Assembly: GCF_003011895.2 (NCBI RefSeq)
Contig: NZ_PXWF02000243.1
Span: forward strand, 1 to 43,139
Direction: 5' to 3'
Source: Massilia glaciei
Lineage (GTDB): Bacteria > Pseudomonadota > Gammaproteobacteria > Burkholderiales > Burkholderiaceae_D
Length of the DNA: 43,139 bases
The notes beneath the pieces were generated by a model, which searched no databases, was not told where the DNA came from, and worked only from the letters and a program-made list of their open reading frames with translations. Positions 30,017 to 38,631 of the stretch are shown in pieces. The position numbers were made by a program, and so were the translations under genes. Within the stretch, counting starts at the first letter, position 1, and every line of letters starts with the position of its first letter.

Positions 30017-30562
30017 ATGCGCACAATTTCAATTAGAACAATCCTGACCTGCACCCTGGCGGCCATCGCCCTGGCCGCCTGCAGCCCCAAATACAACTGG
30101 CGCGACTACACCAGTCCCGACGCCCCTTACAGCGTTTTGTTTCCAGAAAAACCCATCAGCCACAAACGCACGATCGACCTCGACGGCATGCAAGTCGAGA
30201 TGACGATGACGGCCGCGCAGGTCGACGGCATCACGTTCGCGGTCGGCAGCGCGCAGGCGCCCGACGCGGCCAAGGCCGAGGCGGCCCTGGCAGCGATGCA
30301 GACGGCCTTGCTGCGCAACATAGACGCCAAGATCACGAAGCAAAGCACGCGCGCGCAAGAAAAGACGGGGCCGTCCGGCCCGACGCGCTCGTCACGCGTC
30401 GACGTCGAAGCGACCGGCGCGCAAAAAGGCGTGCCGATGCGGCTGGTCGGGCGCTTCGAGGCGCGCGACAAGCGCTTCTATCAGGTCATCGTGATGGGCA
30501 AGGACAAAGTCGCGCCGCGCGAGCAGGTCGAGATGTTCATGTCATCGTTCAAGCTGCAGTAA
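30017..30562 (+). CDS. Putative lipoprotein of unknown function
   Basis: A 181-residue protein with a lipoprotein signal: MRTISIRTILTCTLAAIALA followed by the lipobox LAAC (Cys22). The mature part is short and mixed in structure, with YTSPDAPYSVLFPEKPISHK near the N-terminus, a motif found in uncharacterised exported proteins. I assign no function. The ABC ATPase starts 18 bp after its stop, so the two may share a transcript and the lipoprotein may serve that transporter. Confidence 0.78.
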   Translation: MRTISIRTILTCTLAAIALAACSPKYNWRDYTSPDAPYSVLFPEKPISHKRTIDLDGMQVEMTMTAAQVDGITFAVGSAQAPDAAKAEAALAAMQTALLRNIDAKITKQSTRAQEKTGPSGPTRSSRVDVEATGAQKGVPMRLVGRFEARDKRFYQVIVMGKDKVAPREQVEMFMSSFKLQ

Positions 30563-30580
30563 TAGGTCGACAGGACGCCC

Positions 30581-31348
30581 GTGAACTTGAACGACAGCCA
30601 GTCCGATTTTCCACAGCACGGCCAGGACGACGCCTTGCGCCTGCGCGGCGTGAGCAAGCATTTCGGCCGCCCGGCCGTCGACCGGCTCGACCTGAGCGTC
30701 AAGCGCGGCGAGCTGTATGCCCTGCTCGGGCCCAACGGCGCCGGCAAAACCACCACGCTGCGCATGGTCGCCGGCCTGCTCGCGCCCGACGCGGGCAGCA
30801 TCGAAGTGCTCGGCGCCGACCTCGCCACCGACCCGGCCGGGGCCAAGCGCAAGATGGCCTACCTGCCAGACGACCCGATGCTGTATGCCAAACTCAAGCC
30901 GACCGAATACCTTGAATTCGTCGCCGGCCTGTGGGGCATCGCGCCGGCGCAGGCCGAGCCGCGCGCGCGCGAACTGCTCGACTGGCTCGACCTGAGCCGG
31001 CACGCGCACGAGCTGACCGAGGGCTTTTCACGCGGGATGAAACAAAAGCTCGCGCTCGCGGGCGCCCTGATCCACGCGCCGCAATTGCTGATCCTCGACG
31101 AGCCGCTCACCGGCCTCGACGCCGCCGCAGCGCGCCAGGTCAAGGACTTGCTGCTCGCGCACGTCAAGGACGGCGGCACCGTGATCCTGACCACCCATAT
31201 CCTGGAGGTGGCGGAGCGGCTGGCCCAGCGCATCGGCATCATCCAGCACGGCCGCCTGATTGCGCAGGGCACGCTGGCGCAGTTGCGCGAGCAATCCGAC
31301 GGCGGCACGCTCGAGGACGTGTTCCTGCACCTGACTGGGCAGCCATGA
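30581..31348 (+). CDS. ABC transporter ATP-binding protein
   Basis: A 255-residue ATPase with Walker A GPNGAGKTTTLRM, Q-loop region MAYLPDDPMLY, signature FSRGMKQKLALA, Walker B LLILDEPLTGLD and H-loop LTTHILEVAE. The LSGGQ signature is replaced by FSRGMKQ, common in ABC-2-type exporter ATPases. The start is GTG at 30581 with AGGA at the right distance. It overlaps the permease start by four bases (ATGA), so the pair is coupled. Confidence 0.92.
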   Translation: MNLNDSQSDFPQHGQDDALRLRGVSKHFGRPAVDRLDLSVKRGELYALLGPNGAGKTTTLRMVAGLLAPDAGSIEVLGADLATDPAGAKRKMAYLPDDPMLYAKLKPTEYLEFVAGLWGIAPAQAEPRARELLDWLDLSRHAHELTEGFSRGMKQKLALAGALIHAPQLLILDEPLTGLDAAAARQVKDLLLAHVKDGGTVILTTHILEVAERLAQRIGIIQHGRLIAQGTLAQLREQSDGGTLEDVFLHLTGQP

Positions 31349-32910
31349 CGCTGGCACCGGGCGGCGCGCTTTGGCTGCTCTGGCACGAGTTCCGGATCTT
31401 TCTTTACGGGCTCAATGCGACCCTCAACAAGGGCGCCGCCGGACGCCACATGAACAAACGCAATATTGCGGTGTGGTGCGTCCTGACCCTGCTGTTGCAT
31501 GGCATCGCCTTCGCGATGCTGCTTCCCCTCAACGGCGGCGGCGGGCGCACGCTGGCGCCGCAGATGGCGATGGTCGCCACCCTCGTGCTCGCCGTCCTGT
31601 TCACGCTGATGCTCTCGGGCGCCCTCAAGTTCAGCGTCGAAGCCCTGTTCGAACGCGGCGATCTGGATCTGCTGTTGTCGTCGCCGATTTCCTCGCGCAG
31701 CATCTTCACGGCGCGGCTGGCCGCCGTGGCGGGCGGGGTGGCGGGCCTGTTCCTGTTTTTCCTCGCGCCGTTTGCCAACGCCGGCCTGGCGCTCGGCCAG
31801 TTCCATTGGCTGGCGATCTACCCTTCGATCATCGGCATGGCTGCGATCAGCGCATCCGTCGCGATGCTGCTGACGCTTGCGCTGGTGCGCGCGCTTGGCG
31901 TGCGGCGCACGCGCGTCGTCGCGCAGGTGCTCGGCGCGCTGTCGGGCACGATGGTATTTTTGTTTTCGCAGTTGTTTTCCGATGCGTTTGGAAGCGCCAC
32001 CGCTGGCGTGATGGCGCGCATAAAGCCCATGCTCGCGCCGGGCCGCTGGCTGGGGCCGGAGAGCTGGGCGTGGCTCCCGGGGCAAGCCGTTCTGGGCGCG
32101 CCCTTGCCGCTGCTATGCCTGGTGATGGCCGCCTTGGCGATGTTCCTTCTGACGGTGCGCTGGACCCATGGCTTCTTCGTGCGCGGCCTGCAACAGGCCG
32201 TCAGCACCGTGCGCGCGTCCGAGCGGCCCGCCGGCGAACTTCGCTTCCACTTCGACACCAGCCTAACGCGCATCGTGCTGCGCAAGGAGATGCGCCTGAT
32301 CCTGCGCGACCCGCAGCTCATTTCGCAAGTGTTGCTGCAACTGCTGTTCATCCTCCCGCTGGGGGGCATGCTGATCGTCAAAGGAAGCTCGGCGCTGGTG
32401 GGCATGGCCGCCGGCCTCGCGTTCCTGTGCGGCTCGCTGGCCGCCGCGCTGGCATGGGTCACCATCGCGGCCGAAGACGCGCCGGATTTGCTGCGCGCCG
32501 CCCCCTGCGGACAGGGCACGATCCGGCGCGCCAAGCTGGCGGCCGCGGCGCTTCCCTCGCTGGCCCTGATGGTGCCGCCGCTCCTGTGGACCGGCCTTTC
32601 GCAGCCGCTGGCGAGCGCGCTGATGTTTTTGCTCGCCGGCGGCGCCAGCCTCAGCGCGCCGCTGATCGTCCACTGGCTCGCGCGCCCCGCCGCGCGCGGC
32701 AGTTTCAATGCGCGCGGCAAGGGAAACGTGCTGTGCACGGCGTTCGAATTGGTCGGCAATATCTGCTGGGCAGCCCTGGCCTATCTGGTGTTGGCCGTCG
32801 CCACCGGCGCGCTTGCGCCGATGCCGTTCCTGTTCGTCGCCGGCGCAATCGCGGGGATCCTGGCCGGCATGCTCGGCCTCGGCTACCTGCTTCGACTGCG
32901 TCCCGCGTGA
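31345..32910 (+). CDS. ABC-2-type exporter permease
   Basis: A 521-residue inner-membrane protein with about ten to twelve hydrophobic segments in two halves, separated by a cytoplasmic stretch around residues 280-320 (RFHFDTSLTRIVLRKEMRLI). An early cytoplasmic motif, RGDLDLLLSSPISSR, is typical of large ABC-2 permeases that partner single ATPases. The substrate is unknown. The start ATG at 31345 lies inside the ATPase stop region; a longer open frame upstream runs through the ATPase gene in another frame. Confidence 0.88.
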   Translation: MTLAPGGALWLLWHEFRIFLYGLNATLNKGAAGRHMNKRNIAVWCVLTLLLHGIAFAMLLPLNGGGGRTLAPQMAMVATLVLAVLFTLMLSGALKFSVEALFERGDLDLLLSSPISSRSIFTARLAAVAGGVAGLFLFFLAPFANAGLALGQFHWLAIYPSIIGMAAISASVAMLLTLALVRALGVRRTRVVAQVLGALSGTMVFLFSQLFSDAFGSATAGVMARIKPMLAPGRWLGPESWAWLPGQAVLGAPLPLLCLVMAALAMFLLTVRWTHGFFVRGLQQAVSTVRASERPAGELRFHFDTSLTRIVLRKEMRLILRDPQLISQVLLQLLFILPLGGMLIVKGSSALVGMAAGLAFLCGSLAAALAWVTIAAEDAPDLLRAAPCGQGTIRRAKLAAAALPSLALMVPPLLWTGLSQPLASALMFLLAGGASLSAPLIVHWLARPAARGSFNARGKGNVLCTAFELVGNICWAALAYLVLAVATGALAPMPFLFVAGAIAGILAGMLGLGYLLRLRPA

Positions 32911-32929
32911 AGGTGCACACACGCAATAA

Positions 32930-32958
32930 ATGACTGAAGCGCCGACTCGTGCTATCGT
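32930..32958 (+). promoter_or_regulatory. Candidate sigma-70 promoter of the DUF1840 gene
   Basis: ATGACT (32930-32935) and TATCGT (32953-32958) have a 17-bp spacer, and TGC directly before the -10 gives an extended -10. Each hexamer matches four of six positions. The start would fall about 25 bases before the ATG. Confidence 0.4.
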
Positions 32959-32990
32959 TTCTTCACTAACAACACATTCAGAGAGCTACC

Positions 32991-33335
32991 ATGTTAATTA
33001 CGTTCAGATCGAAGGCAGCCGCAGAAGTCGTGATGTACCAAGAACACGCGAAACGCATTCTCGAGCTGCTCAATAAAGACCTTCACCGTGGGGTCATCAC
33101 GGCGGCCGAAGCCGCGCATGCTGTCGCATTGCTCGAACACGAGGTGGCCGAAAGTCGCAAGCACGCCGCCTCCGAAGAAGTCACGCGCGACGTCAACGCC
33201 CACCACGGCGAGGACGGCGATGACAACGACCACGAAGCGGCCGAAATGGTCACCTTTGCGACGCGCGCCTATCCATTGCTGGAAATGATGCGCGCCGCTA
33301 AGAGCGGTGGACACGACATCCTCTGGGGCGTGTAA
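32991..33335 (+). CDS. DUF1840 family protein
   Basis: A 114-residue soluble protein beginning MLITFRSKAAAEVVMYQEHA, the typical DUF1840 opening in betaproteobacteria. Conserved ends are TFATRAYPLLEMMRAA and the C-terminal DILWGV. The middle is acidic and His-rich (HHGEDGDDNDHEA). The function of the family is not known. It appears to be a single-gene unit. Confidence 0.85.
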   Translation: MLITFRSKAAAEVVMYQEHAKRILELLNKDLHRGVITAAEAAHAVALLEHEVAESRKHAASEEVTRDVNAHHGEDGDDNDHEAAEMVTFATRAYPLLEMMRAAKSGGHDILWGV

Positions 33336-33888
33336 GCATCCGTCGGCGCCCCGCCGCGCGGGACGCCGACCACTTTCTTGCCATTCAACTTTTCCGCTTT
33401 TCCGCTTTTCCGCTTTTCCGCTTTTCCGCTTTTCCGCTTTTCCGCGCGCGCCGACAGGGCGGACAAGTCGCCTTGACACCGCAGTCCTTCGTTTCGCCCC
33501 AACATTTTTTCCATCTCGCAATGCATGCCTTGGGGCGGCGCTTTCCCGCTGCGGCGAGACCCAAACAATCATGCCGAAAGTAGTATTACTACAACTAAGT
33601 CAATGCAATTGTTGACATTTAGGAATCGAGAAGGTAACGTTATCCGACTATACACCGCGTTTGACGCCCGCCGATCACGCGCCGTGGTAGTAATAATACG
33701 TCACAGCCCAGAGACCCGAAAAGGGCAGCCAGGACGGAGACACCCCCCACGTTTTTCAAGTCGCATTCGCCCGCGAGGCCCCGTCGCGCCCTTTTTTCGG
33801 GCGCCTGTGCGGCCATCGGTGCGCGTCCGGCTGTTTCGAATTTTTCGTGAGTAGTTCCCTGATGGTCATGCCTTTAAAGGAGTTTCAC
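33336..33888 (+). promoter_or_regulatory. Amylase upstream region with promoter and operator candidates
   Basis: A 553-bp gap with no gene. Besides the 8-bp repeat it holds TTGACA (33612-33617) and TAACGT (33635-33640) at 17-bp spacing, a plausible sigma-70 promoter. The palindrome TAACGTTA (33635-33642) inside GGTAACGTTATCC overlaps the -10 and resembles a LacI-family half-site pair around a central CG. Two 13-base sites, GTAGTATTACTAC (33580-33592) and GTAGTAATAATAC (33687-33699), flank the promoter 107 bp apart; the second, read on the minus strand, differs from the first at one position. The leader to the ATG at 33889 would be about 240 bases. Confidence 0.5.
33389..33444. repeat. Perfect 8-bp tandem repeat, 7 units
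   Basis: CTTTTCCG is repeated exactly seven times without interruption, about 55 bases after the DUF1840 stop. A C/T-only strand bias makes this a polypyrimidine-rich tract on the plus strand. Confidence 0.95.
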
Positions 33889-36800
33889 ATGGTTTTTCGT
33901 AAAAAGCCGCTGGCGCTTTGCCTAGCCGCCATTTTTGCCGGCGGCATCGGCAGCACCGGCTGGGCCGGCCCGATCCCGGCCGCGCACCTGTATCACAACC
34001 ACATGCCCAATTTCTGGCCCTTCTATGCGGTCGATGTCATGGCCAAATACAACGCGACCGCGCTTGGGGCGCCCGTGCGCTACCTCTACGACGGCGAGGT
34101 CATCGCGCTAAAGCAGAATCCGCCATCCGGCTACAGCTATTTCCTGCCCGCCTCGCTGGGCGGCGCCATCATGCCGCACGACGACTTGGTCGCCTACTAC
34201 TCGCACGATGCCAAGACCGGTGCCTACCAATACTGGCCGATGCAGGTGGCCAACGAGATGCAGAACTGGTCCGGCGCCAAGGGCCAGGTGCATGTGACGA
34301 TGTCGGGCGCCGTGATCAACAATGTGCAGAGCCTGACGACGCTGCAGAACGTGCCCGGCTATTCAGACAGCAATTGGGGCCAGCGCTGGGCCGACACCTT
34401 CAGCACGCTCAAGACGGTCAACAACCAGCGCACGCTCGACACCGTCCACTTCACGGGCCACCATACGATGGGGCCGCTGGTGGGCGCCGACTATTTTCTC
34501 AAAGACCTGATCTACCAGAACGTCACGCTGGCACAGCCGCATTTCCTGGGCAGCAAATTCGTCTCCTCCAAGGGCTTCTTCCCCACCGAACTGGGGTTTT
34601 CCGACCGCCTCATTCCGACGCTGGCCAAGCTTGGCGTTCAGTGGTCGGTGCTCGGCAATAACCATTTTTCGCGCACGCTCAAGGACTACCCCTACGCCAC
34701 CTACGACGCGACCGGCGACACCATCGTCTCGCCGCCGAACCGGGCCGACCTGCGCAACACATCAAGCGTCGGCAGCTGGGTCGCGGCCCAGATGGCGCAC
34801 GAGCAGCAAGTGATCGTCAATAAATTCCCGTTCGCCTCGACCCCGCACTGGGTGCGCCATGTCGATCCGCACACGGGCGCCGTGAGCAAGATCGCCGGCA
34901 TTCCGGTGAGCCAGAACGGTTCGTGGCTCGAGGGCTGGGAAGGCTCGACCACGGTCGACGAGATCGCCCCGTACGCCGCGCTCGAGCCGCGCCAGTTCTT
35001 CGTGGTGGCGCACGACGGCGACAATTCGAGCGGGCGCGCGGGCGCGCTGTCGACCTGGCAAGCCGGCCACAGCACAACCTGCGCCGGCAACGGCTACTGC
35101 CTCGGCATCGACGAGTACCTCAAGGCCAAGCCGATCCCCGCCACCGACGTGCAACACGTGCAAGACGGTTCCTGGGTCGACACGCGCGACTCCTCGTCGG
35201 ACCCGACCTGGTACCACTGGCGCCTGCCGTTCCTGATCTGGAAGGGACAGTTCGCCGAGTTCAATCGCGTCAACGGCACCAACCTGAGCCCGAAGGTCAA
35301 TTTGAAGGGCTTGCAGGAGGGGGCCACCGTCTCGTTCGAATACGGCTGGCATTATCTCGAGCGCAATTTCGCACTGCTGCAGGCGTCGATGAACTACGCC
35401 AAGACGTCCGAACAGATCTGGCTCGACGCCCACCCGGCACATTGGTCGCCGACCACCGCGCTAGACAACCAGGTGACCCACCCGGGCAACCAGCTCAACC
35501 CGTGGATGATGTCGTATCCGGTCAAGGGCAACGCCGGCGCCGACTACGCGGGCGGCGCCAACCCGGCCGAGCTGGCCTGGTATTTCTTGCTGCCGGCGAT
35601 GGATTCGGGTTTCGGTTACTACGATGAAAACAAGGACGATTCGGTCAAGCCCACGCTCGCCTTCAACAATTCGTTGGCGTTCTCCAAGCCCTATGTGGCT
35701 GCGCGGCTGCCGCAGGACCGGACCGGACCGTCGATGTGGTGGCCGCAGCGCTATCCGTACAATCCGGGCTCGGTGAATGCCTCGAAGGCCGAGGGCTGGA
35801 CCGTGCAGCACTACAGCAATGATTTCGCGATCTACACCTACGCCTACGACTTGTCCGGCATAACCAACGCGACGGTCAAAGTGCGCGTTCACGCCAGCAA
35901 TAACATCAGCGCCATCGACGACACCTACAAGGTCTTCGATCCGGCGGCTATGGTAGGCAAGCCCGGTTTGTCGGTGACGCCGGCCAATGTCGGCGCGTGG
36001 CAGTCGTATCCGATGCAGGTGCGCGACTTGCGGCCGGACATGAACGGCGTCGCCTGGAACGCGCCCACGCGTGACACGCTCGCCGTGTTGCCGGCGCAGG
36101 AGACGGGCGATTTGTACTACACCTACCTGTCCAACTACCGTAACCAATTGCTCGACTATTACATCGAGCTGACCGATGCCAAGGGCAATGTCACCAAGAG
36201 CGAGATCCAGCAAGTGCATGTTGGCGCGGGGACGTATTCGCCGAGCGCCACCGGCTCGGGCTTCGTGGAAAACACCAATGGCACGGTGCAAGGAGTGTAT
36301 CCCTTCCTGGTCGTCGATTCGACGCCGCCGAGCGCGCCCGGGCCCGTGACATCCTCGCAACTGACCGATCGCTCGGTCAAGCTCGCATGGACGGCGTCAA
36401 CCGACAACGTGGCGGTGACCGGCTACAAGGTGTTCCGCGACAACGTGTTGGCCGGCAGCACGACGACCAACAGCTTCACCGATTCGGCGCTGTCGGCCTC
36501 CACCGCCTACAGCTACACGATGCTGGCGTTCGATGCCGCCGGCAACCAGTCGGGAAGGAATACGGGCGCTAGCATCACCACGCGCGCGCCAGATGCGATG
36601 CCGCCGACGGTGCCGGGCAAGCCCGTCGCGTCGGGCTTCACATCGAGCTCGCTGGTGTTGGGCTGGACCGCGTCGACCGACAACTACGGCGTCGCGCAAT
36701 ACAACGTGCTGCGCAACGGCGTCAAGATCGGCACCAGTGCCGTCACCAGCTTCAGCGACACCGGCTTGTCGCCGGCGACCGTCTACAACTACACCATCGA

Positions 36801-38619
36801 GGCGGTCGATGCGGCGGGCAATGTGTCGGCGCAGTCGGCGTCCACCGCGGCCACGACCGCACCTGGCAACGTGGCAAAAGTCTACTACCGGCTGCCGGCC
36901 GCATGGTCCATGGCGAATATGCACTTCTCGCCCACCGGCGGCACCTGGACCGCCGTTCCCGGCGTGCCCATGTCGATCGCATGCGCGGGCTGGGCCATGC
37001 ATAGCGTCAACCTCGGCAGTGCGACCGGGCTCCAGGCCGCCTTCAACAACGGCTCCGGAAGTTGGGACAGCAACGCGGGCAAGAACTATGCGCTGGGCAG
37101 CACCATCTCCAGCGTTGAAAACGGCGGCGTCACGAGCGGGGTCAACCCATGCGACATCGACACGCAGTCGCCGACCGCTCCCACGGCTGTTGCGGCCGCC
37201 GCGATCGACGCCAACACGGTCTCGGTGTCGTGGAATGCGTCGACCGACAATGTGCGCGTCGCCGGTTACTACGTCTTCCGCAACAACGTGCAGATCGCGA
37301 GCGTCGTCAATGGGACCGGACACGTCGACAACACGGCGGCCCCCGCCACGGGCTACAGCTATGCCATCAAGGCATACGATGCGGCGGGAAATATTTCGGG
37401 CATGAGTGCCGCGGCCGCCGTCACAACGCCCGTCAAGCCCGATACGGTCGCGCCATCGGTGCCGGCGGGCCTGATCGCGTCGGCCGTCGGCTCAAACTCG
37501 GCCGGCATCAGCTGGTCGGCATCGACCGACAATGTCGGGGTCGCGGGCTACCAGCTATTGCGCAATGGCGTGCCGATCGCCAGCACGGCCGCGCGCAGCT
37601 TCAACGACAGCGGCTTGGCCGCCGGCACCAGCTACAACTACACGGTCAAGGCGCAGGATACGGCCGGCAACACCTCGGCGGCCAGCGCGGCGCTGGTGGT
37701 AACCACCACGCCCGTCGGTGGCAACTCGGCAACGGTCTACTACAGGAACAACGCCAACTGGGCGACGGTAAATATCCACTACGCGCCGACCGGGGGCAAC
37801 TGGACCGTGGTGCCGGGGCTTGTGATGGAGACGGCTTGCACCGGGTGGAAGTCGAAAGTGATCGCGCTTGGTGCCGCGGGCGGCCTGCAGGCGGCGTTCA
37901 ACAACAATGCCGGCACGTGGGATAGCAAGGGGGGCGCCAACTATGCGATGGGCACAGGCATCTCCGCGGTCAATGGCGCGGCGCTTACCACCACCAACCC
38001 CTGCACCGGCGGCGATATCCTGCCACCGAGTACGCCAACGGCGCTGGCGAGCAATAACGTCGGGTCGGGCGCGCTTGGTCTGAGCTGGGCGGCGTCGACC
38101 GACAATGTCGGCGTCAGCGGCTACAGGGTGCTGCGCAATGCGGTGCAGGTTGGTTCGAGCGCCACCAACAGCTTTACTGACACCGGTCTGGCGGCGTCGA
38201 CCAGCTACAGTTTCACCGTGCTGGCCTTCGATGCGGCGGGCAACACCTCGCCTGCGAGCGGCGCGCTGAGCGTGACGACGACGGCCACTGCCGGCTGCCA
38301 GGTCCGCTTCACCACGGCCAATGCCGCCACGGTGACGGGGCAATCGCTGCGCGTGGTCGGCAATGCCGGCGCCCTGGGCAGCTGGGCCCCGGCGGGTGGG
38401 TTCGGGCTGACGATCCAGGGCAGCGGCGCCAACGTCCCATGGAGCGGAACGGTGACCTTGCCTGTGAACACGACCGTGCAATACAAGTACGCGAAGTGGA
38501 ACGGCACCAGCGCGGTCTGGGAAGGCAATCAGGCAACCCCTTCGGGCAACCGCGAGCTGACCACGCCGGCAAGCTGCGGCACGGTTCTTGAACGCAATGA
38601 CGGCAACTTCAAGTTCTAG
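33889..38619 (+). CDS. Secreted modular alpha-amylase, GH119-like, with FN3/CBM25/CBM20 domains
   Basis: A 1576-residue extracellular enzyme. It has a signal peptide (cut near GWA-GP, residue 26) and a catalytic region of about 27-560 with YHNHMPNFWPF at the start. Glu234 in SKGFFPTELGF fits the nucleophile and Asp376 in VAHDGDNSSGRAG the acid/base; their spacing of 142 equals that I recall for the GH119 alpha-amylase of Bacillus circulans (Glu231/Asp373). Residues 560-810 are an unassigned region with beta-rich character. Then FN3 (about 812-898, 904-991), CBM25 (996-1088), FN3 (1093-1180, 1187-1273), CBM25 (1280-1370), FN3 (1379-1465) and CBM20 (1470-1576). The CBMs bind starch. AAGGAG precedes the ATG at 33889. 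The domain order resembles the B. circulans enzyme. GH119 assignment is inference from motifs; secretion and starch binding are well supported. Confidence 0.85.
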   Translation: MVFRKKPLALCLAAIFAGGIGSTGWAGPIPAAHLYHNHMPNFWPFYAVDVMAKYNATALGAPVRYLYDGEVIALKQNPPSGYSYFLPASLGGAIMPHDDLVAYYSHDAKTGAYQYWPMQVANEMQNWSGAKGQVHVTMSGAVINNVQSLTTLQNVPGYSDSNWGQRWADTFSTLKTVNNQRTLDTVHFTGHHTMGPLVGADYFLKDLIYQNVTLAQPHFLGSKFVSSKGFFPTELGFSDRLIPTLAKLGVQWSVLGNNHFSRTLKDYPYATYDATGDTIVSPPNRADLRNTSSVGSWVAAQMAHEQQVIVNKFPFASTPHWVRHVDPHTGAVSKIAGIPVSQNGSWLEGWEGSTTVDEIAPYAALEPRQFFVVAHDGDNSSGRAGALSTWQAGHSTTCAGNGYCLGIDEYLKAKPIPATDVQHVQDGSWVDTRDSSSDPTWYHWRLPFLIWKGQFAEFNRVNGTNLSPKVNLKGLQEGATVSFEYGWHYLERNFALLQASMNYAKTSEQIWLDAHPAHWSPTTALDNQVTHPGNQLNPWMMSYPVKGNAGADYAGGANPAELAWYFLLPAMDSGFGYYDENKDDSVKPTLAFNNSLAFSKPYVAARLPQDRTGPSMWWPQRYPYNPGSVNASKAEGWTVQHYSNDFAIYTYAYDLSGITNATVKVRVHASNNISAIDDTYKVFDPAAMVGKPGLSVTPANVGAWQSYPMQVRDLRPDMNGVAWNAPTRDTLAVLPAQETGDLYYTYLSNYRNQLLDYYIELTDAKGNVTKSEIQQVHVGAGTYSPSATGSGFVENTNGTVQGVYPFLVVDSTPPSAPGPVTSSQLTDRSVKLAWTASTDNVAVTGYKVFRDNVLAGSTTTNSFTDSALSASTAYSYTMLAFDAAGNQSGRNTGASITTRAPDAMPPTVPGKPVASGFTSSSLVLGWTASTDNYGVAQYNVLRNGVKIGTSAVTSFSDTGLSPATVYNYTIEAVDAAGNVSAQSASTAATTAPGNVAKVYYRLPAAWSMANMHFSPTGGTWTAVPGVPMSIACAGWAMHSVNLGSATGLQAAFNNGSGSWDSNAGKNYALGSTISSVENGGVTSGVNPCDIDTQSPTAPTAVAAAAIDANTVSVSWNASTDNVRVAGYYVFRNNVQIASVVNGTGHVDNTAAPATGYSYAIKAYDAAGNISGMSAAAAVTTPVKPDTVAPSVPAGLIASAVGSNSAGISWSASTDNVGVAGYQLLRNGVPIASTAARSFNDSGLAAGTSYNYTVKAQDTAGNTSAASAALVVTTTPVGGNSATVYYRNNANWATVNIHYAPTGGNWTVVPGLVMETACTGWKSKVIALGAAGGLQAAFNNNAGTWDSKGGANYAMGTGISAVNGAALTTTNPCTGGDILPPSTPTALASNNVGSGALGLSWAASTDNVGVSGYRVLRNAVQVGSSATNSFTDTGLAASTSYSFTVLAFDAAGNTSPASGALSVTTTATAGCQVRFTTANAATVTGQSLRVVGNAGALGSWAPAGGFGLTIQGSGANVPWSGTVTLPVNTTVQYKYAKWNGTSAVWEGNQATPSGNRELTTPASCGTVLERNDGNFKF

Positions 38620-38631
38620 TTCTAGTTCTAG
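38614..38631. repeat. (TTCTAG)3 at the amylase stop codon
   Basis: Three TTCTAG units in a row give the amylase its last Phe and stop, followed by two more in-frame stops. The third unit also contains the minus-strand TAG stop of the PAP2 gene (38628-38630). A small hairpin, CCCGCT-TCTTG-AGCGGG, follows at 38633-38649. Confidence 0.9.

Noticed and set aside
33389-33444. CRISPR-like array
   Set aside because: Units are 8 bp and directly contiguous with no spacers, and no cas gene is present.
33786-33804. Hairpin GCGCCC-TTTTTTC-GGGCGC as a terminator before the amylase
   Set aside because: The T run is in the loop rather than after the stem, so it is not a standard terminator; any leader role is speculative.
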